Source: Xanthomarina spongicola
GTDB lineage: Bacteria; Bacteroidota; Bacteroidia; Flavobacteriales; Flavobacteriaceae
Direction of reading: 5' to 3'
Assembly (NCBI RefSeq): GCF_003148645.1
Contig: NZ_QGGP01000006.1
Coordinates: 62,001-126,000, forward strand
DNA: 64,000 nucleotides
Positions 1 through 8,696 of the stretch are shown in pieces. The first letter of the stretch is position 1; the number at the start of each line of letters is the position of its first letter. The position numbers and the translations under genes were made by a program. Below the pieces are notes generated by a model. The model did no database searches and was not told the origin of the DNA. It saw only the letters and a list, made by a program, of their open reading frames with translations.

Positions 1-435
1 GTTTCGAAAGAAGAAGCTGAAGATGCTACGCAAGAAATTTTGTTAAAACTGTGGAATAATAAAACAAAAATTGAAGAATATAAAAATGTGGAAGCATTTT
101 CTATGACGATGACTAAGAATTTTTGTTTGGATAAATTAAAATCTAAACACGCACAAAATTTAAAAATTGTACATAGTAATTATCAAGACAATAACACGTC
201 TTTGCAGAAGCAGATTGAATTAAACGATAGTGTTAATTGGGTAGCAAAAATAATAGAGGATTTACCTGAACAGCAAAAAATGGTTATTCAATTACGAGAT
301 ATAGAACAATACGATTTAGATGAGATTGCACAAATGTTAGACATGAACAATACAGCAGTAAGAGTAGCCTTATCTAGAGCAAGAAAATCAATAAGAGAAA
401 AATTAACTAATACGCATAGTTATGGTACTAAATAA
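1..435 (+). CDS. ECF-type RNA polymerase sigma factor, 5' end missing
   Basis: Sigma-70 family factor of the ECF class. The frame is open from base 1 (first residues [14 protein letters not shown]), so the gene starts before the window; the TTG at 40 is internal. The 144 visible residues contain the end of region 2, a short linker, and region 4 with its helix-turn-helix ([13 protein letters not shown], then DEIAQML and [10 protein letters not shown]). The stop overlaps the next gene by 14 bases, which suggests translational coupling. Context: the following membrane protein is a likely anti-sigma factor and two exported DUF4252 proteins follow, a common flavobacterial arrangement. Family call is firm; the regulon is not known from sequence. 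Confidence 0.93.
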   Translation, partial: VSKEEAEDATQEILLKLWNNKTKIEEYKNVEAFSMTMTKNFCLDKLKSKHAQNLKIVHSNYQDNNTSLQKQIELNDSVNWVAKIIEDLPEQQKMVIQLRDIEQYDLDEIAQMLDMNNTAVRVALSRARKSIREKLTNTHSYGTK

Positions 436-898
436 TATAGAAAAATTACTTGAAAAGTACGAAAACGGTGAAACAACCCTAAAAGAAGAGCAGCAGTTAA
501 AAAGCTATTTTTCTCAAGAAACTGTAGAGCCTCATTTAGAAATGTACAAACCTATGTTTGCCTACTTTTCAGTAAATCAGAAAGAAACGTTTACCAAAGC
601 CGTTCCATTAAAAACTAAGAGAAGCTTTAATTACAAATGGATTTCGGTTGCAGCAGTAGCAGTTCTTATGTTAGGTTTCTATTTTAGTATGCCTATGTTT
701 CAACAAGAAGAAGATTTAGGAACTTACGATGATCCAATGTTGGCTTATAACGAAGTAGTTAAATCTTTAGAGTTAATTTCAAGCAGTTTAAATAAAGGAA
801 CTGAAAAAGTGGGTTATTTAAATGGCTTAAATAACGGTGTTTCTAAGGTTGGTTACCTTAATGAAATGGAAAATTCAACCAAAATAATTTTTAAATAA
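422..898 (+). CDS. putative anti-sigma factor, single-pass membrane protein
   Basis: 158 residues with a cytoplasmic N-terminal segment (about 1-70), one membrane helix at about 73-90, and an extracytoplasmic tail. The N-terminal part has the helical, charged look of short Bacteroidota anti-sigma proteins ([20 protein letters not shown]). I see no zinc-binding HxxxCxxC motif, so it is not a classical ZAS-type anti-sigma factor. The tail repeats KVGYLN twice (about residues 128-150). It overlaps the sigma gene by 14 bases and precedes two DUF4252 genes, so the anti-sigma role is inferred mainly from position and topology. It could also be an envelope protein merely co-expressed with the sigma factor. 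Confidence 0.7.
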   Translation: MVLNNIEKLLEKYENGETTLKEEQQLKSYFSQETVEPHLEMYKPMFAYFSVNQKETFTKAVPLKTKRSFNYKWISVAAVAVLMLGFYFSMPMFQQEEDLGTYDDPMLAYNEVVKSLELISSSLNKGTEKVGYLNGLNNGVSKVGYLNEMENSTKIIFK

Positions 899-921
899 AA
901 CAATATCAAAAAACGAACAAA

Positions 922-1521
922 ATGAAAACAACAAATAAATTAAAAACAAGTAAAATGAAGAATAAAGCAATCCTTTTCTTAATGGCAATCATGTTATTTC
1001 CATTAACATCTATGGCACAAGATATTTTCTCTAAGTACAGCGAAAATCCAGATGTAACGTATGTGTCTATTAAACCAAAAATGTTTCAAATGTTAGCTAA
1101 AATGGATATCAATTCAGACGATCCTGAAGCTCAAGAGTACATTAATATGGTAAACAGTATAACAAGTTTTAAAGTTATAACTACAGATAACAAAGCTATT
1201 TCAGCTGATGTTTCTAAATGGGTTCAATCTCGTAAAAGTTCACTTGAGGAATTAATGGAAGTTAAAGATGATGGTGTTAATATGACTTTTTATGTAAAAC
1301 AAGGCAGAGATGAAGATCATGTAAGCGAATTTCTAATGTTTGTAGATGGTTTAAGTGCCATTACTAAAGATGCAAATATTAATATGAATGGTGAAAAACG
1401 TGAGTTTGAAACGGTTGTGGTATCCTTAACTGGAGACATCGATTTAAATCAAATCTCTAAGCTTACACAGAAAATGAACATTCAAGGAAGTGAGCATTTA
1501 GATAAAAAAGGTAAAAAATAA
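922..1521 (+). CDS. exported DUF4252 domain protein
   Basis: 199 residues with an N-terminal signal peptide ending near SMAQD (residue 33). The rest matches the DUF4252 pattern seen behind flavobacterial ECF sigma genes: a start like DIFSKYSENPDVTYVSI, a central MVNSITSFKVITT strand, and a late SLTGDIDLNQISKL segment. Its biochemical function is unknown; it is presumably periplasmic. A second in-frame ATG at 955 would give a shorter, more typical signal peptide, so the start is uncertain. It lies 23 bases after the anti-sigma-like gene and 5 bases before the second DUF4252 gene, so it is likely part of the same operon. Confidence 0.85.
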   Translation: MKTTNKLKTSKMKNKAILFLMAIMLFPLTSMAQDIFSKYSENPDVTYVSIKPKMFQMLAKMDINSDDPEAQEYINMVNSITSFKVITTDNKAISADVSKWVQSRKSSLEELMEVKDDGVNMTFYVKQGRDEDHVSEFLMFVDGLSAITKDANINMNGEKREFETVVVSLTGDIDLNQISKLTQKMNIQGSEHLDKKGKK

Positions 1522-1526
1522 GAACT

Positions 1527-2069
1527 ATGAACTCATCAATCAAAAAGTTATTATTCAGCTTACTAGCATGTATTGTGCTAGTAAGCTGTAATAATGGCGA
1601 ATCTCTACAAACTTATTTTGTAGATAACCAGGAGATGCCAGATTTTCTATCGGCAGATCTACCTACTACAATTGTGAAAATAGATGAATCTACTTTATCT
1701 AAAGATCAAATAGAAGCTTATAATTCTGTAAAGAGATTAAACTTTTTAGGTTATAAGATTAAAGAAAACAATCTAGAGGACTATACTTTAGAACTTTCTA
1801 AAGTGAAATCTATTTTGAACAATAAAAAGTATAACGACCTTATAGAATTCAACGATAAAGCAGCTAAAGTGGTTGTTAAATATATTGGAGATGACGATAC
1901 AGCCGATGAGTTTGTTGTTTTTGCAAGCTCGAAAGATATGGGTTTTGGAATAGTAAGAATTTTAGGAGACAACATGCGTCCTGAAAAAATGGCAACTCTT
2001 GTTGATGCGTTGCAAAATGCAGATTTCGACGAGTCTCAACTAAATGGAATTACAGATTTTTTTAAATAA
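1527..2069 (+). CDS. DUF4252 lipoprotein
   Basis: 180 residues with a lipoprotein signal: a hydrophobic run followed by LVSC with the acylated cysteine at residue 21, so it should be anchored in the outer or inner membrane. The mature part is a second, diverged DUF4252 copy (conserved VVVKYIGDDD and FGIVRILGDNMRPEKM region). It is separated by 5 bases from the first copy and is followed by a strong terminator, marking the end of the sigma-factor operon. Paired exported and lipidated DUF4252 proteins behind an ECF sigma factor are common in this family; function unknown. Confidence 0.85.
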   Translation: MNSSIKKLLFSLLACIVLVSCNNGESLQTYFVDNQEMPDFLSADLPTTIVKIDESTLSKDQIEAYNSVKRLNFLGYKIKENNLEDYTLELSKVKSILNNKKYNDLIEFNDKAAKVVVKYIGDDDTADEFVVFASSKDMGFGIVRILGDNMRPEKMATLVDALQNADFDESQLNGITDFFK

Positions 2070-2091
2070 ATAGTTAGTTAAAGTTAAGTGT

Positions 2092-2124
2092 AAAAAAGGC
2101 TTCTATATTTAGAAGCCTTTTTTT
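2092..2124 (+). terminator. rho-independent terminator of the sigma/DUF4252 operon
   Basis: Perfect 8-base stem GGCTTCTA / TAGAAGCC (2098-2105 with 2110-2117), four-base loop, then seven T. The A-run before the stem pairs with the T-run, so it can also end transcription of the convergent gene ending at 2123. Confidence 0.9.
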
Positions 2125-2359
2125 ATATATTATCGTTACTAAAAACATTAGGACTGCTTTTGCTGTCCTCAAACTCATTTGTAACAGCATCTTTTTCTTC
2201 AATAGGTTTTTGCATTACCAGATTGACAACTATCAATACAAATAGCAAGGCAAGAACAGCTATAATGACATAATTATCTAAAATCCCAAGAATTCCAGAA
2301 ATTGAAAAACCAAAAACAACTATGGCACAAAGAATAAGAGATTGTTTGTCTGTAAACAT
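2123..2359 (-). CDS. small two-helix membrane protein
   Basis: 78 residues with two hydrophobic segments at about 6-25 and 27-48, then a charged cytoplasmic tail (EEKDAVTNEFEDSK). I do not recognise a named family. It begins 4 bases after the purB stop on the same strand, so it is very likely co-transcribed with purB and its stop lies at the shared terminator. Nothing in the sequence links it to purine synthesis; it may simply ride on that transcript. Confidence 0.65.
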   Translation of the reverse strand: MFTDKQSLILCAIVVFGFSISGILGILDNYVIIAVLALLFVLIVVNLVMQKPIEEKDAVTNEFEDSKSSPNVFSNDNI

Positions 2360-2363
2360 AAGT

Positions 2364-3707
2364 TTAAATACCAGTGTAATTACTTGGCGTTATAGATTTT
2401 AATTCTTTTTTTATTTGATCTGAGACCTCTAAGGTATCAATAAAATTTGAAATAGATATTTTGTTGATTATTTCGTTTGTTCTAGTAAGTCCTTTAAGAG
2501 CTTCATATGGATTCGGATAAGCCTCACGACGTAATATGGTTTGAATAGCTTCTGCTACTACAGCCCAATTATTTTCTAAATCTTCAGCAAATTTACTTTC
2601 GTTTAAAAGTAATTTATTCAAACCTTTTAAAGTAGATTTAAAACCAATAAGCGTATGCCCAAAAGGTACGCCTACATTTCGTAAAACAGTACTATCTGTT
2701 AAATCACGTTGTAATCTAGAGATTGGAAGTTTGGCAGATAAATGCTCAAAAACAGCATTTGCTATTCCTAGATTGCCTTCACTATTTTCAAAATCAATCG
2801 GGTTTACTTTATGTGGCATAGCAGAACTACCAATTTCACCAGCTTTAATCTTTTGTTTAAAATAATCCATAGATACATAAGTCCAAAAGTCTCTGTCTAA
2901 ATCTATAATTATTGTATTTATACGTTTTAAACAATCAAACAAAGCAGCCATATGGTCGTAATGCTCAATTTGTGTTGTAGGAAATGAATGTTGCAATCCT
3001 AATTTTTCTTGAACAAATTTATTACCAAAAGCTCTCCAGTCAATATTTGGATAAGCTACTTTATGTGCATTAAAATTACCAGTTGCTCCACCAAATTTCG
3101 AAGCACTTGGGATATCGTTTAGTAAATTAAATTGTTCTTCTAATCTAACAACAAACACAGCAATTTCTTTTCCTAATCGCGTAGGAGAAGCAGGTTGACC
3201 ATGTGTTCTTGCTAACATTGGAATGTTTGCCCACTCTTCAGATAATTCTTTTAGTTTTTTATGTAGAATAAAATATTCAGGAACATATACATTGTTCATA
3301 GCCTCCTTAATACTTAATGGAATGGCTGTATTGTTAATGTCTTGAGATGTTAATCCAAAGTGGATAAATTCTTTATATTCTGAAATGCCTAAAGCATCAA
3401 ATTTATCTTTTATAAAATACTCAACAGCTTTTACATCATGATTAGTAACTTTTTCAATCTCCTTTATAGCTGAAGCATCTATAGGTGTAAATTTTTTATA
3501 GATAGCACGTAACTCATCAAATAATTTAGAATTAAAAGATTCAAGCTGAGGTAAAGGTTGCTCGCAAAGAGCAATAAAATATTCAATTTCTACTTGTACA
3601 CGATATTTTATTAATGCTTCTTCCGAAAAATAAGGAGCTAATTCGTTTACTTTATTTCTGTAACGTCCATCAATAGGAGAAATAGCATTAAGAGGTGATA
3701 AAGACAT
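2364..3707 (-). CDS. purB: adenylosuccinate lyase
   Basis: Catalyses two beta-eliminations, SAICAR to AICAR in IMP synthesis and adenylosuccinate to AMP. 447 residues from the ATG at 3707, the usual length for Bacteroidota. Visible motifs are the THGQPASPT segment (His169), the fumarase/lyase signature GSSAMPHKVNP (about 293-303), and the C terminus ITPSNYTGI typical of these bacteria. A longer frame opens at a TTG at 3734, but that codon lies inside the promoter element at 3732-3739, so the ATG was chosen. A small membrane-protein gene follows within 4 bases. Confidence 0.97.
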   Translation of the reverse strand: MSLSPLNAISPIDGRYRNKVNELAPYFSEEALIKYRVQVEIEYFIALCEQPLPQLESFNSKLFDELRAIYKKFTPIDASAIKEIEKVTNHDVKAVEYFIKDKFDALGISEYKEFIHFGLTSQDINNTAIPLSIKEAMNNVYVPEYFILHKKLKELSEEWANIPMLARTHGQPASPTRLGKEIAVFVVRLEEQFNLLNDIPSASKFGGATGNFNAHKVAYPNIDWRAFGNKFVQEKLGLQHSFPTTQIEHYDHMAALFDCLKRINTIIIDLDRDFWTYVSMDYFKQKIKAGEIGSSAMPHKVNPIDFENSEGNLGIANAVFEHLSAKLPISRLQRDLTDSTVLRNVGVPFGHTLIGFKSTLKGLNKLLLNESKFAEDLENNWAVVAEAIQTILRREAYPNPYEALKGLTRTNEIINKISISNFIDTLEVSDQIKKELKSITPSNYTGI

Positions 3708-3731
3708 GTTCTGTGTTGTTTTTAGAAGATG

Positions 3732-3739
3732 CAAAGATA
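3732..3739 (-). promoter_or_regulatory. purB promoter -7 element
   Basis: Minus-strand TATCTTTG matches the Bacteroidota TAnnTTTG element, about 25 bases before the purB ATG. I see no clear -33 element. Its position decides the purB start. Confidence 0.65.
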
Positions 3740-3804
3740 AGAAAATGATTTGCTATAGACGATTTATGATTTATGAATTTTGAAGATATTTAATTATTGC
3801 TAAG

Positions 3805-4368
3805 CTACTTTTTTACCTTTTTTATAATATGTTTAGCTCTAGCTTTAAATCCGGAACTCTGCATTTGGAAATCGCGTTCTAAAATCATAACTAATTCAGG
3901 ATGAATCCAATCAATATCTCTACCAAGTAAATAAAGTGAATTCATAGAATAAGCTTTTGGAGCAATCTTCTCATCGTTAATCATATAATCAAAACACAAT
4001 TCTACAATTCGATCAATATGAGTGGGTTTTAGTGCAGATTGAATTTTATTTTCTTGTTTAGAATAAATAGCTTTTACTAAATATTCACATATTTTGGCAA
4101 CAGGTCTTACTGCAGAATCTAAATGAACCTTATGCATATTTAAAGTAAAGACATCTAAATGAGGAATAATAGCTTCTAACTTTTCATTGCACATAAACTC
4201 TAAAACCCAAGCAGCTCTACAGGATATTTTATCATTAACCATAAATAAGATTTCTAGTAATTCTGGTAATAAATCAGGATTATTTATAACAAGATTAGCG
4301 TAATACTGTCGTTTTTCACGTGAGTGATTTACATAATTTAATTCGTTATAAAGTTGGTCTTTTGTCAC
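3805..4368 (-). CDS. HEAT-repeat-like hypothetical protein
   Basis: 187 residues, all predicted helical, without signal peptide or membrane segment, so cytoplasmic. Paired helices such as NPDLLPELLEILFMVNDK and SCRAAWVLEFMCNEK resemble HEAT/ARM-type repeats; the C terminus is basic (KARAKHIIKKVKK). No catalytic motif is visible. It lies upstream of purB on the same strand but purB has its own promoter-like element in the gap, so the link is only positional. It is divergent from the haem-binding gene, 37 bases apart. Function unknown; a protein-protein scaffold is the most that can be suggested. Confidence 0.7.
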   Translation of the reverse strand: MTKDQLYNELNYVNHSREKRQYYANLVINNPDLLPELLEILFMVNDKISCRAAWVLEFMCNEKLEAIIPHLDVFTLNMHKVHLDSAVRPVAKICEYLVKAIYSKQENKIQSALKPTHIDRIVELCFDYMINDEKIAPKAYSMNSLYLLGRDIDWIHPELVMILERDFQMQSSGFKARAKHIIKKVKK

Positions 4369-4405
4369 TATTAATTCTTATTTTTAATATCTGAAATTAA
4401 TTAAA

Positions 4406-4879
4406 ATGAAAACTACAAAAAAAATATTATTAGGCTTACTAATTGTATTCATTATTGCTCAATTTTTTGGTCCAGAAAGAAATGAAGGAGAATTAGCTTC
4501 GGTAGATGCTTTTTTAGCTGAAACAAATCCACCAGAAAACATTCAAGCTATATTAAGAGAAAGCTGTTTTGATTGTCATAGTAATGTTACCAGATACCCT
4601 TGGTATAGTAATATTACTCCAGTAAATTATTGGATGGCAGATCATGTAAAGCATGGAAAAAAGCATTTTAATATGTCTAATTGGGAAGGGAATTCTGTAA
4701 AGAAAAAAGACCATAAGCTTGAAGAGCTTATAGAAATGGTTGAAGAAAAAGAAATGCCACTGCCTTCTTATACTTGGACTCATACAGAGGCTAAACTGTC
4801 TGAAGCTCAAATTCTGGATATAGTAGAATGGGCAAAACAAGTTCGTTTTAAATATAGTTTAGTGCCAAAGCCAGAATAA
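4406..4879 (+). CDS. haem-binding domain protein (mono-haem c-type)
   Basis: 157 residues: an N-terminal hydrophobic anchor or signal (about 5-21, ending AQFFGPER) and a periplasmic domain with one c-type haem motif, CFDCH at about residues 53-57. It is followed by the SNVTRYPWYSNITPV segment that is characteristic of the small haem-binding domain family (haem_bd). A methionine-rich region later (EMVEEKEMPLPSYTW) could supply the second axial ligand. Likely a periplasmic electron carrier or haem sensor; redox partner unknown. Stand-alone gene with a short inverted repeat behind it. Confidence 0.88.
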   Translation: MKTTKKILLGLLIVFIIAQFFGPERNEGELASVDAFLAETNPPENIQAILRESCFDCHSNVTRYPWYSNITPVNYWMADHVKHGKKHFNMSNWEGNSVKKKDHKLEELIEMVEEKEMPLPSYTWTHTEAKLSEAQILDIVEWAKQVRFKYSLVPKPE

Positions 4880-4884
4880 TTTTC

Positions 4885-4940
4885 AAATTCCAAAAAAAAT
4901 AAATAACAAGTTCCAATTTAATATGAATACTTTGGAATTT
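4885..4940. repeat. 10-base inverted repeat between two genes
   Basis: AAATTCCAAA (4885-4894) and TTTGGAATTT (4931-4940) are exact reverse complements separated by 36 bases. The loop is long and there is no T-run, so it is not a clear terminator. Confidence 0.5.
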
Positions 4941-4970
4941 AGAAATTGACAATTGAGGTTTTAGATTTTT

Positions 4971-6203
4971 ATGGATAAAAATTTACTTATTATAGGATTT
5001 GTTTGGCCAGAACCTAATAGTTCTGCTGCTGGCAGTAGAATGTTACAACTTATTGACTTATTTAAATCCGAAAATTACAACATTACTTTTGCAACTCCAT
5101 GTTCTAAAAGTGACAATGCTTTTAATCTTGAAACGATAGAGGTAAAGCAGGTGTCTATTGAATTGAATCATTCTAGTTTTGATGATTTTATAAAAAAACT
5201 TAATCCAAATGTTGTTTTGTTCGATAGATTTATGATGGAAGAACAATTTGGCTGGCGAGTTACAGAACAATGTCCAAATGCTTTACGTATTCTAGATACA
5301 GAAGATTTGCATGGCTTACGTAAAGGAAGACAATTAGCATTAAAGGAAGGAAAACCATTCAATTTAGAATATTTGTTTAACAATACTTCAAAACGAGAAA
5401 TAGCAAGTATTTATAGATGCGATTTAAGTTTGATTATTTCTGAAGCAGAAATGGAAATTCTTAAATCAGACTTTAAAGTGCCAGATACACTTCTGTGTTA
5501 TTTACCCTTTATGATTGAAAAAATTTCAAAGGCTGAAATAAAAAAACAATCAGGTTTTAATTCAAGACAACATTTTATAACCATTGGAAATTTTCTTCAT
5601 GAACCAAATTACAATGCAATTTTATATTTAAAAGAAACGATTTGGCCTTTAGTTAGAAAGCAGTTACCTAAAGCAGAGTTGCATATTTATGGAGCTTATG
5701 TATCTCAAAAAGTAAATCAGTTGCATAATCAAAAAGAAGGCTTTTTAATTAAAGGTTTTGCTGAAGAAGTTTCTAAAGTTATGCAAGAAGCAAAAGTATG
5801 TTTGGCTCCTATACGTTTTGGTGCAGGATTAAAAGGAAAATTAATTGATGCCATGCAACATGGAACCCCTTGTGTAACAACAAATATTGGAGCAGAAGGA
5901 ATGTTTGGTGAGTTTGAGCCCAATGGTTTTATAGAAGATAATCCACAAGAATTTGCAGACAAGTGTGTTGCTTTATATGAGAATGAGATACTTTGGAATG
6001 AAAAGCAACAAAACGGCTTTGAAATTATCAATAAGCGTTTTCAAAAATCTGTATTTCAATCAAAATTTTTAATACAAATCCAATCTATAGAAAAAGATTT
6101 AGAAACACATCGTTTAAACAACTTTACTGGACTAATGCTTCAGCATCAAATTATGCAAAGCACTAAATATATGAGTAAATGGATTGAAGAGAAGAATAAA
6201 TGA
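4971..6203 (+). CDS. glycosyltransferase, GT4-like
   Basis: 410 residues with the two-domain GT-B layout. The N-terminal domain begins with LLIIGFVWPEPNSSAAGSRM, the usual GT4 opening with a glycine-rich loop; the C-terminal domain starts near FITIGNFLHEPNYNA (about 203) and contains the donor-binding region CLAPIRFGAGLKGKLIDAM and GTPCVTTNIGAEGM. It should transfer a sugar from a nucleotide donor to a cell-surface glycan or lipid; the acceptor is unknown. No other sugar-pathway genes surround it, so it is an isolated glycosyltransferase. The last about 40 residues are an extra helical tail. Confidence 0.88.
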   Translation: MDKNLLIIGFVWPEPNSSAAGSRMLQLIDLFKSENYNITFATPCSKSDNAFNLETIEVKQVSIELNHSSFDDFIKKLNPNVVLFDRFMMEEQFGWRVTEQCPNALRILDTEDLHGLRKGRQLALKEGKPFNLEYLFNNTSKREIASIYRCDLSLIISEAEMEILKSDFKVPDTLLCYLPFMIEKISKAEIKKQSGFNSRQHFITIGNFLHEPNYNAILYLKETIWPLVRKQLPKAELHIYGAYVSQKVNQLHNQKEGFLIKGFAEEVSKVMQEAKVCLAPIRFGAGLKGKLIDAMQHGTPCVTTNIGAEGMFGEFEPNGFIEDNPQEFADKCVALYENEILWNEKQQNGFEIINKRFQKSVFQSKFLIQIQSIEKDLETHRLNNFTGLMLQHQIMQSTKYMSKWIEEKNK

Positions 6204-6204
6204 T

Positions 6205-8133
6205 TTATTGTAGGACTGGGTTTTCAATATGATTTAAGTTCATGAAATTATAAAAAGTTTTATCCTTTATTCTATTAGCAAAATACATTTTCATACTCCC
6301 TTTATTTTTTACTTCAATTTCTCCTCTATATTCACATGTAATAGCATCTTTAATTAACTGATATGTGTTTTCAGCGATATTTATTTTTCCTGGTTCTGAT
6401 GTAGATTCCATTCTAGAAGCTACATTAACAGTATCTCCCCAAATATCATAAGCAAACTTTTTTGTGCCAACAACACCAGCTACAACTGGTCCAGTATTAA
6501 TACCTAAACGAATGTCAAAATGAGCGATATCTTGATTCATTGAGTTTTTAGTTTCCTCAACAAATTGAATAATTTCAAAAGCTGCTAATGTTATTTTAAT
6601 TGCGTGATCTTTTGTTGGAAAAGGAAGCCCACCAGCACACATATAAGAATCGCCAGCAGTTTTAATTTTTTCAAGCTTGTACTTTTCAATTATGGTATCG
6701 AATTTTGAAAAATAGAAGTCAACACTTTTAACTAATTTTTCAGGAGTAAGATTCTCAGAATAGCTAGTAAAGCTTTTAAAATCGGTAAACAAAACACTTG
6801 CAGATTCAAAGCGCTTGGCTTTTACTTTCCCTTTTTCTTTAAGCTCTTTTGCTGTTTCTTCTGGAAGGATGTTTAGTAGTAGGTTATCTGATCTATTTCT
6901 TTCTTCTTCAATAATTAATTTGGTTTTACTTATATACTTATTGCGTCTGAATAATCCCAATGCTATCAAAGCAATAAGAAATAAAGCAATAATTGTAGCT
7001 ATAGCTAAATTTTGTCGATTTTTCTTTTGCTGACTTAATAAATCCAATTCAAATTGTTGGTTCAATTGTTTTTGAGTCAGTAAATCAACTTCTGACTGTT
7101 TTTGAGAAATCTCATAATCTGTTCTTAGCTCAGCAATTTTTTGTACTTTTTCAATATCGGAAATACTATCTTTTACTGCAGTATAGTTTTTATAATGGAT
7201 TAATGACTTTTTAAAGTTACCAGATTTTTCATATAATTTAGATAATTGTAGATTTGCATCGCATATTTGCTCTTTCAAACTATACTTGTCTGCTAATTCA
7301 AGACTTTTTTTTGAATAGTTTAAAGCTTCATTCCAATTGTTTTTTGATAAATATATGTCTGACATATAAGTGAGATATACTGAAATTGGGTAGTAAAGCT
7401 CCAACTGTTCCATGATATTTATAGCTTCATTAATATTTGCTTCAGCTAAATCATCCTTTCCTTGTTCCGCATAGACCATTCCCATATTTCCTAAAACAAA
7501 TGCATTACCTTCTAAAGAGTTTAATTTTCGAAATATGAGTCCAGATTCCATAAAATGTTCTATTGCTAGATCATATTCATTATTCATAAAATATTCATCT
7601 CCCAGATTAGACAATCCATTAGCAAAATTTAATGAATCTCCTTCTTTTTTTAATAAATCTATTCCAATTTTATAATACTGAATAGCATTATCATGATTTC
7701 GCATGATAGAATAAACATCAGCTATAGAAATATTTGCTAGACCTAAATCGCGATCAATTTTATTATTAGCAGCAATGTTTGCTGCTTCAAAATAACTCTC
7801 TAGAGCCTGAGTTAAATCACTTTTTAACCTTAAAGAGGTGCCTTTATGTAAGTAACCAAGAAATAGATAATCACTAGAATTTATAAGTTTGGCATTTTCA
7901 ATGAGTTCTAAACTATATAGTAATTTTTTTTGTGGATCTGGATGATTTTGTGCTAGTTCTTTTAAAATAGAAATTTTTTCATGATTTTCATAGCCATTCA
8001 TTCTATAAACAGACTCTAAACTATCAGAAAGTGTAATATTCTGGCTGATACTATTTATTGAAAAGCAATAAAAACCTATAACTAAACAGGCCTTTAATGT
8101 TTTAAGGGAATGAAATGTTGTATAAAATATCAT
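6205..8133 (-). CDS. TPR-containing class III adenylate cyclase
   Basis: 642 residues: signal peptide or anchor (about 11-30), TPR repeats (about 85-320, e.g. YDLAIEHFMESGLIF), coiled coil (about 325-370), membrane helix (374-395), linker, and a class III nucleotide cyclase domain (443-620). Metal-binding Asp451 (FTDFKSFT) and Asp495 (AGDSY), adenine-selecting Lys491 and Asp563 (YDIWGD), and Arg574 (VASRME) are all present, so cyclic AMP synthesis is expected. The layout puts TPRs in the periplasm and the catalytic domain in the cytoplasm. It follows a small exported protein gene by 23 bases, a possible ligand or partner. Confidence 0.93.
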   Translation of the reverse strand: MIFYTTFHSLKTLKACLVIGFYCFSINSISQNITLSDSLESVYRMNGYENHEKISILKELAQNHPDPQKKLLYSLELIENAKLINSSDYLFLGYLHKGTSLRLKSDLTQALESYFEAANIAANNKIDRDLGLANISIADVYSIMRNHDNAIQYYKIGIDLLKKEGDSLNFANGLSNLGDEYFMNNEYDLAIEHFMESGLIFRKLNSLEGNAFVLGNMGMVYAEQGKDDLAEANINEAINIMEQLELYYPISVYLTYMSDIYLSKNNWNEALNYSKKSLELADKYSLKEQICDANLQLSKLYEKSGNFKKSLIHYKNYTAVKDSISDIEKVQKIAELRTDYEISQKQSEVDLLTQKQLNQQFELDLLSQQKKNRQNLAIATIIALFLIALIALGLFRRNKYISKTKLIIEEERNRSDNLLLNILPEETAKELKEKGKVKAKRFESASVLFTDFKSFTSYSENLTPEKLVKSVDFYFSKFDTIIEKYKLEKIKTAGDSYMCAGGLPFPTKDHAIKITLAAFEIIQFVEETKNSMNQDIAHFDIRLGINTGPVVAGVVGTKKFAYDIWGDTVNVASRMESTSEPGKINIAENTYQLIKDAITCEYRGEIEVKNKGSMKMYFANRIKDKTFYNFMNLNHIENPVLQ

Positions 8134-8156
8134 TTTGTAAATAGAACTTAAGACTG

Positions 8157-8654
8157 TTAAGGTTTGACAGTAATTTTAGGGTCTATATTAAAAGTTCCAT
8201 TTCGTTTAGAACCATTATTATACACAGTAAACTTAATAGTATACTTTTCCATCTGGCCATTAGTTCCTAATTGTACAACACCTAAAACTTCTTCAGGAGA
8301 TTGATTATTCCCATTTAAGACATTTGTTCCAAAAACATTGTCACCACCATGATAGTTAATGGATTTTACATTTACTACATCTGTTCCTGGATTAGAACTT
8401 GAAACTCCTCTCCAGATAATGGTGTCTCCAGCACTAACCGTAATGTTAAAATCTTCAATATTACCTTCAGAGGTAGTAATATCCATATCAGGAGATTCAG
8501 AAGTGAAATAACATACATCTAATTTGTTTTGACGTGTAATTTGATCTGTATCAACATGAATGGTTACATAATGTACTTGTTGAGCAAATGAGTTTGTAAT
8601 TCCAAAAAACAAGATAGCAACAAGTGTTTGAAATAATCGGTTAAAATTTTTCAT
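8157..8654 (-). CDS. exported beta-rich protein, possibly cupredoxin-like
   Basis: 165 residues with a clear signal peptide ending SFAQQ (about 25). The mature part is beta-rich and contains NITVSAGDTIIWRG, a phrase typical of the second strand of cupredoxin-fold domains. The usual copper ligand cluster is not complete: I see one cysteine (VCYF) and one histidine (YHGG) but no C-x-x-x-x-H-x-x-x-x-M loop, so copper binding is doubtful. It is the first gene of a two-gene unit with the adenylate cyclase and could be a periplasmic ligand or partner for its TPR region. I do not recognise a named family. Confidence 0.7.
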   Translation of the reverse strand: MKNFNRLFQTLVAILFFGITNSFAQQVHYVTIHVDTDQITRQNKLDVCYFTSESPDMDITTSEGNIEDFNITVSAGDTIIWRGVSSSNPGTDVVNVKSINYHGGDNVFGTNVLNGNNQSPEEVLGVVQLGTNGQMEKYTIKFTVYNNGSKRNGTFNIDPKITVKP

Positions 8655-8696
8655 TTTAAAATATTTAGTTGGTTAGATGTATTTTGCAAAATTTAG

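Noticed and set aside
4553-4840. Open frame antisense to the haem-binding gene
   Set aside because: Aromatic-rich, no start context and directly opposite a well-supported gene.
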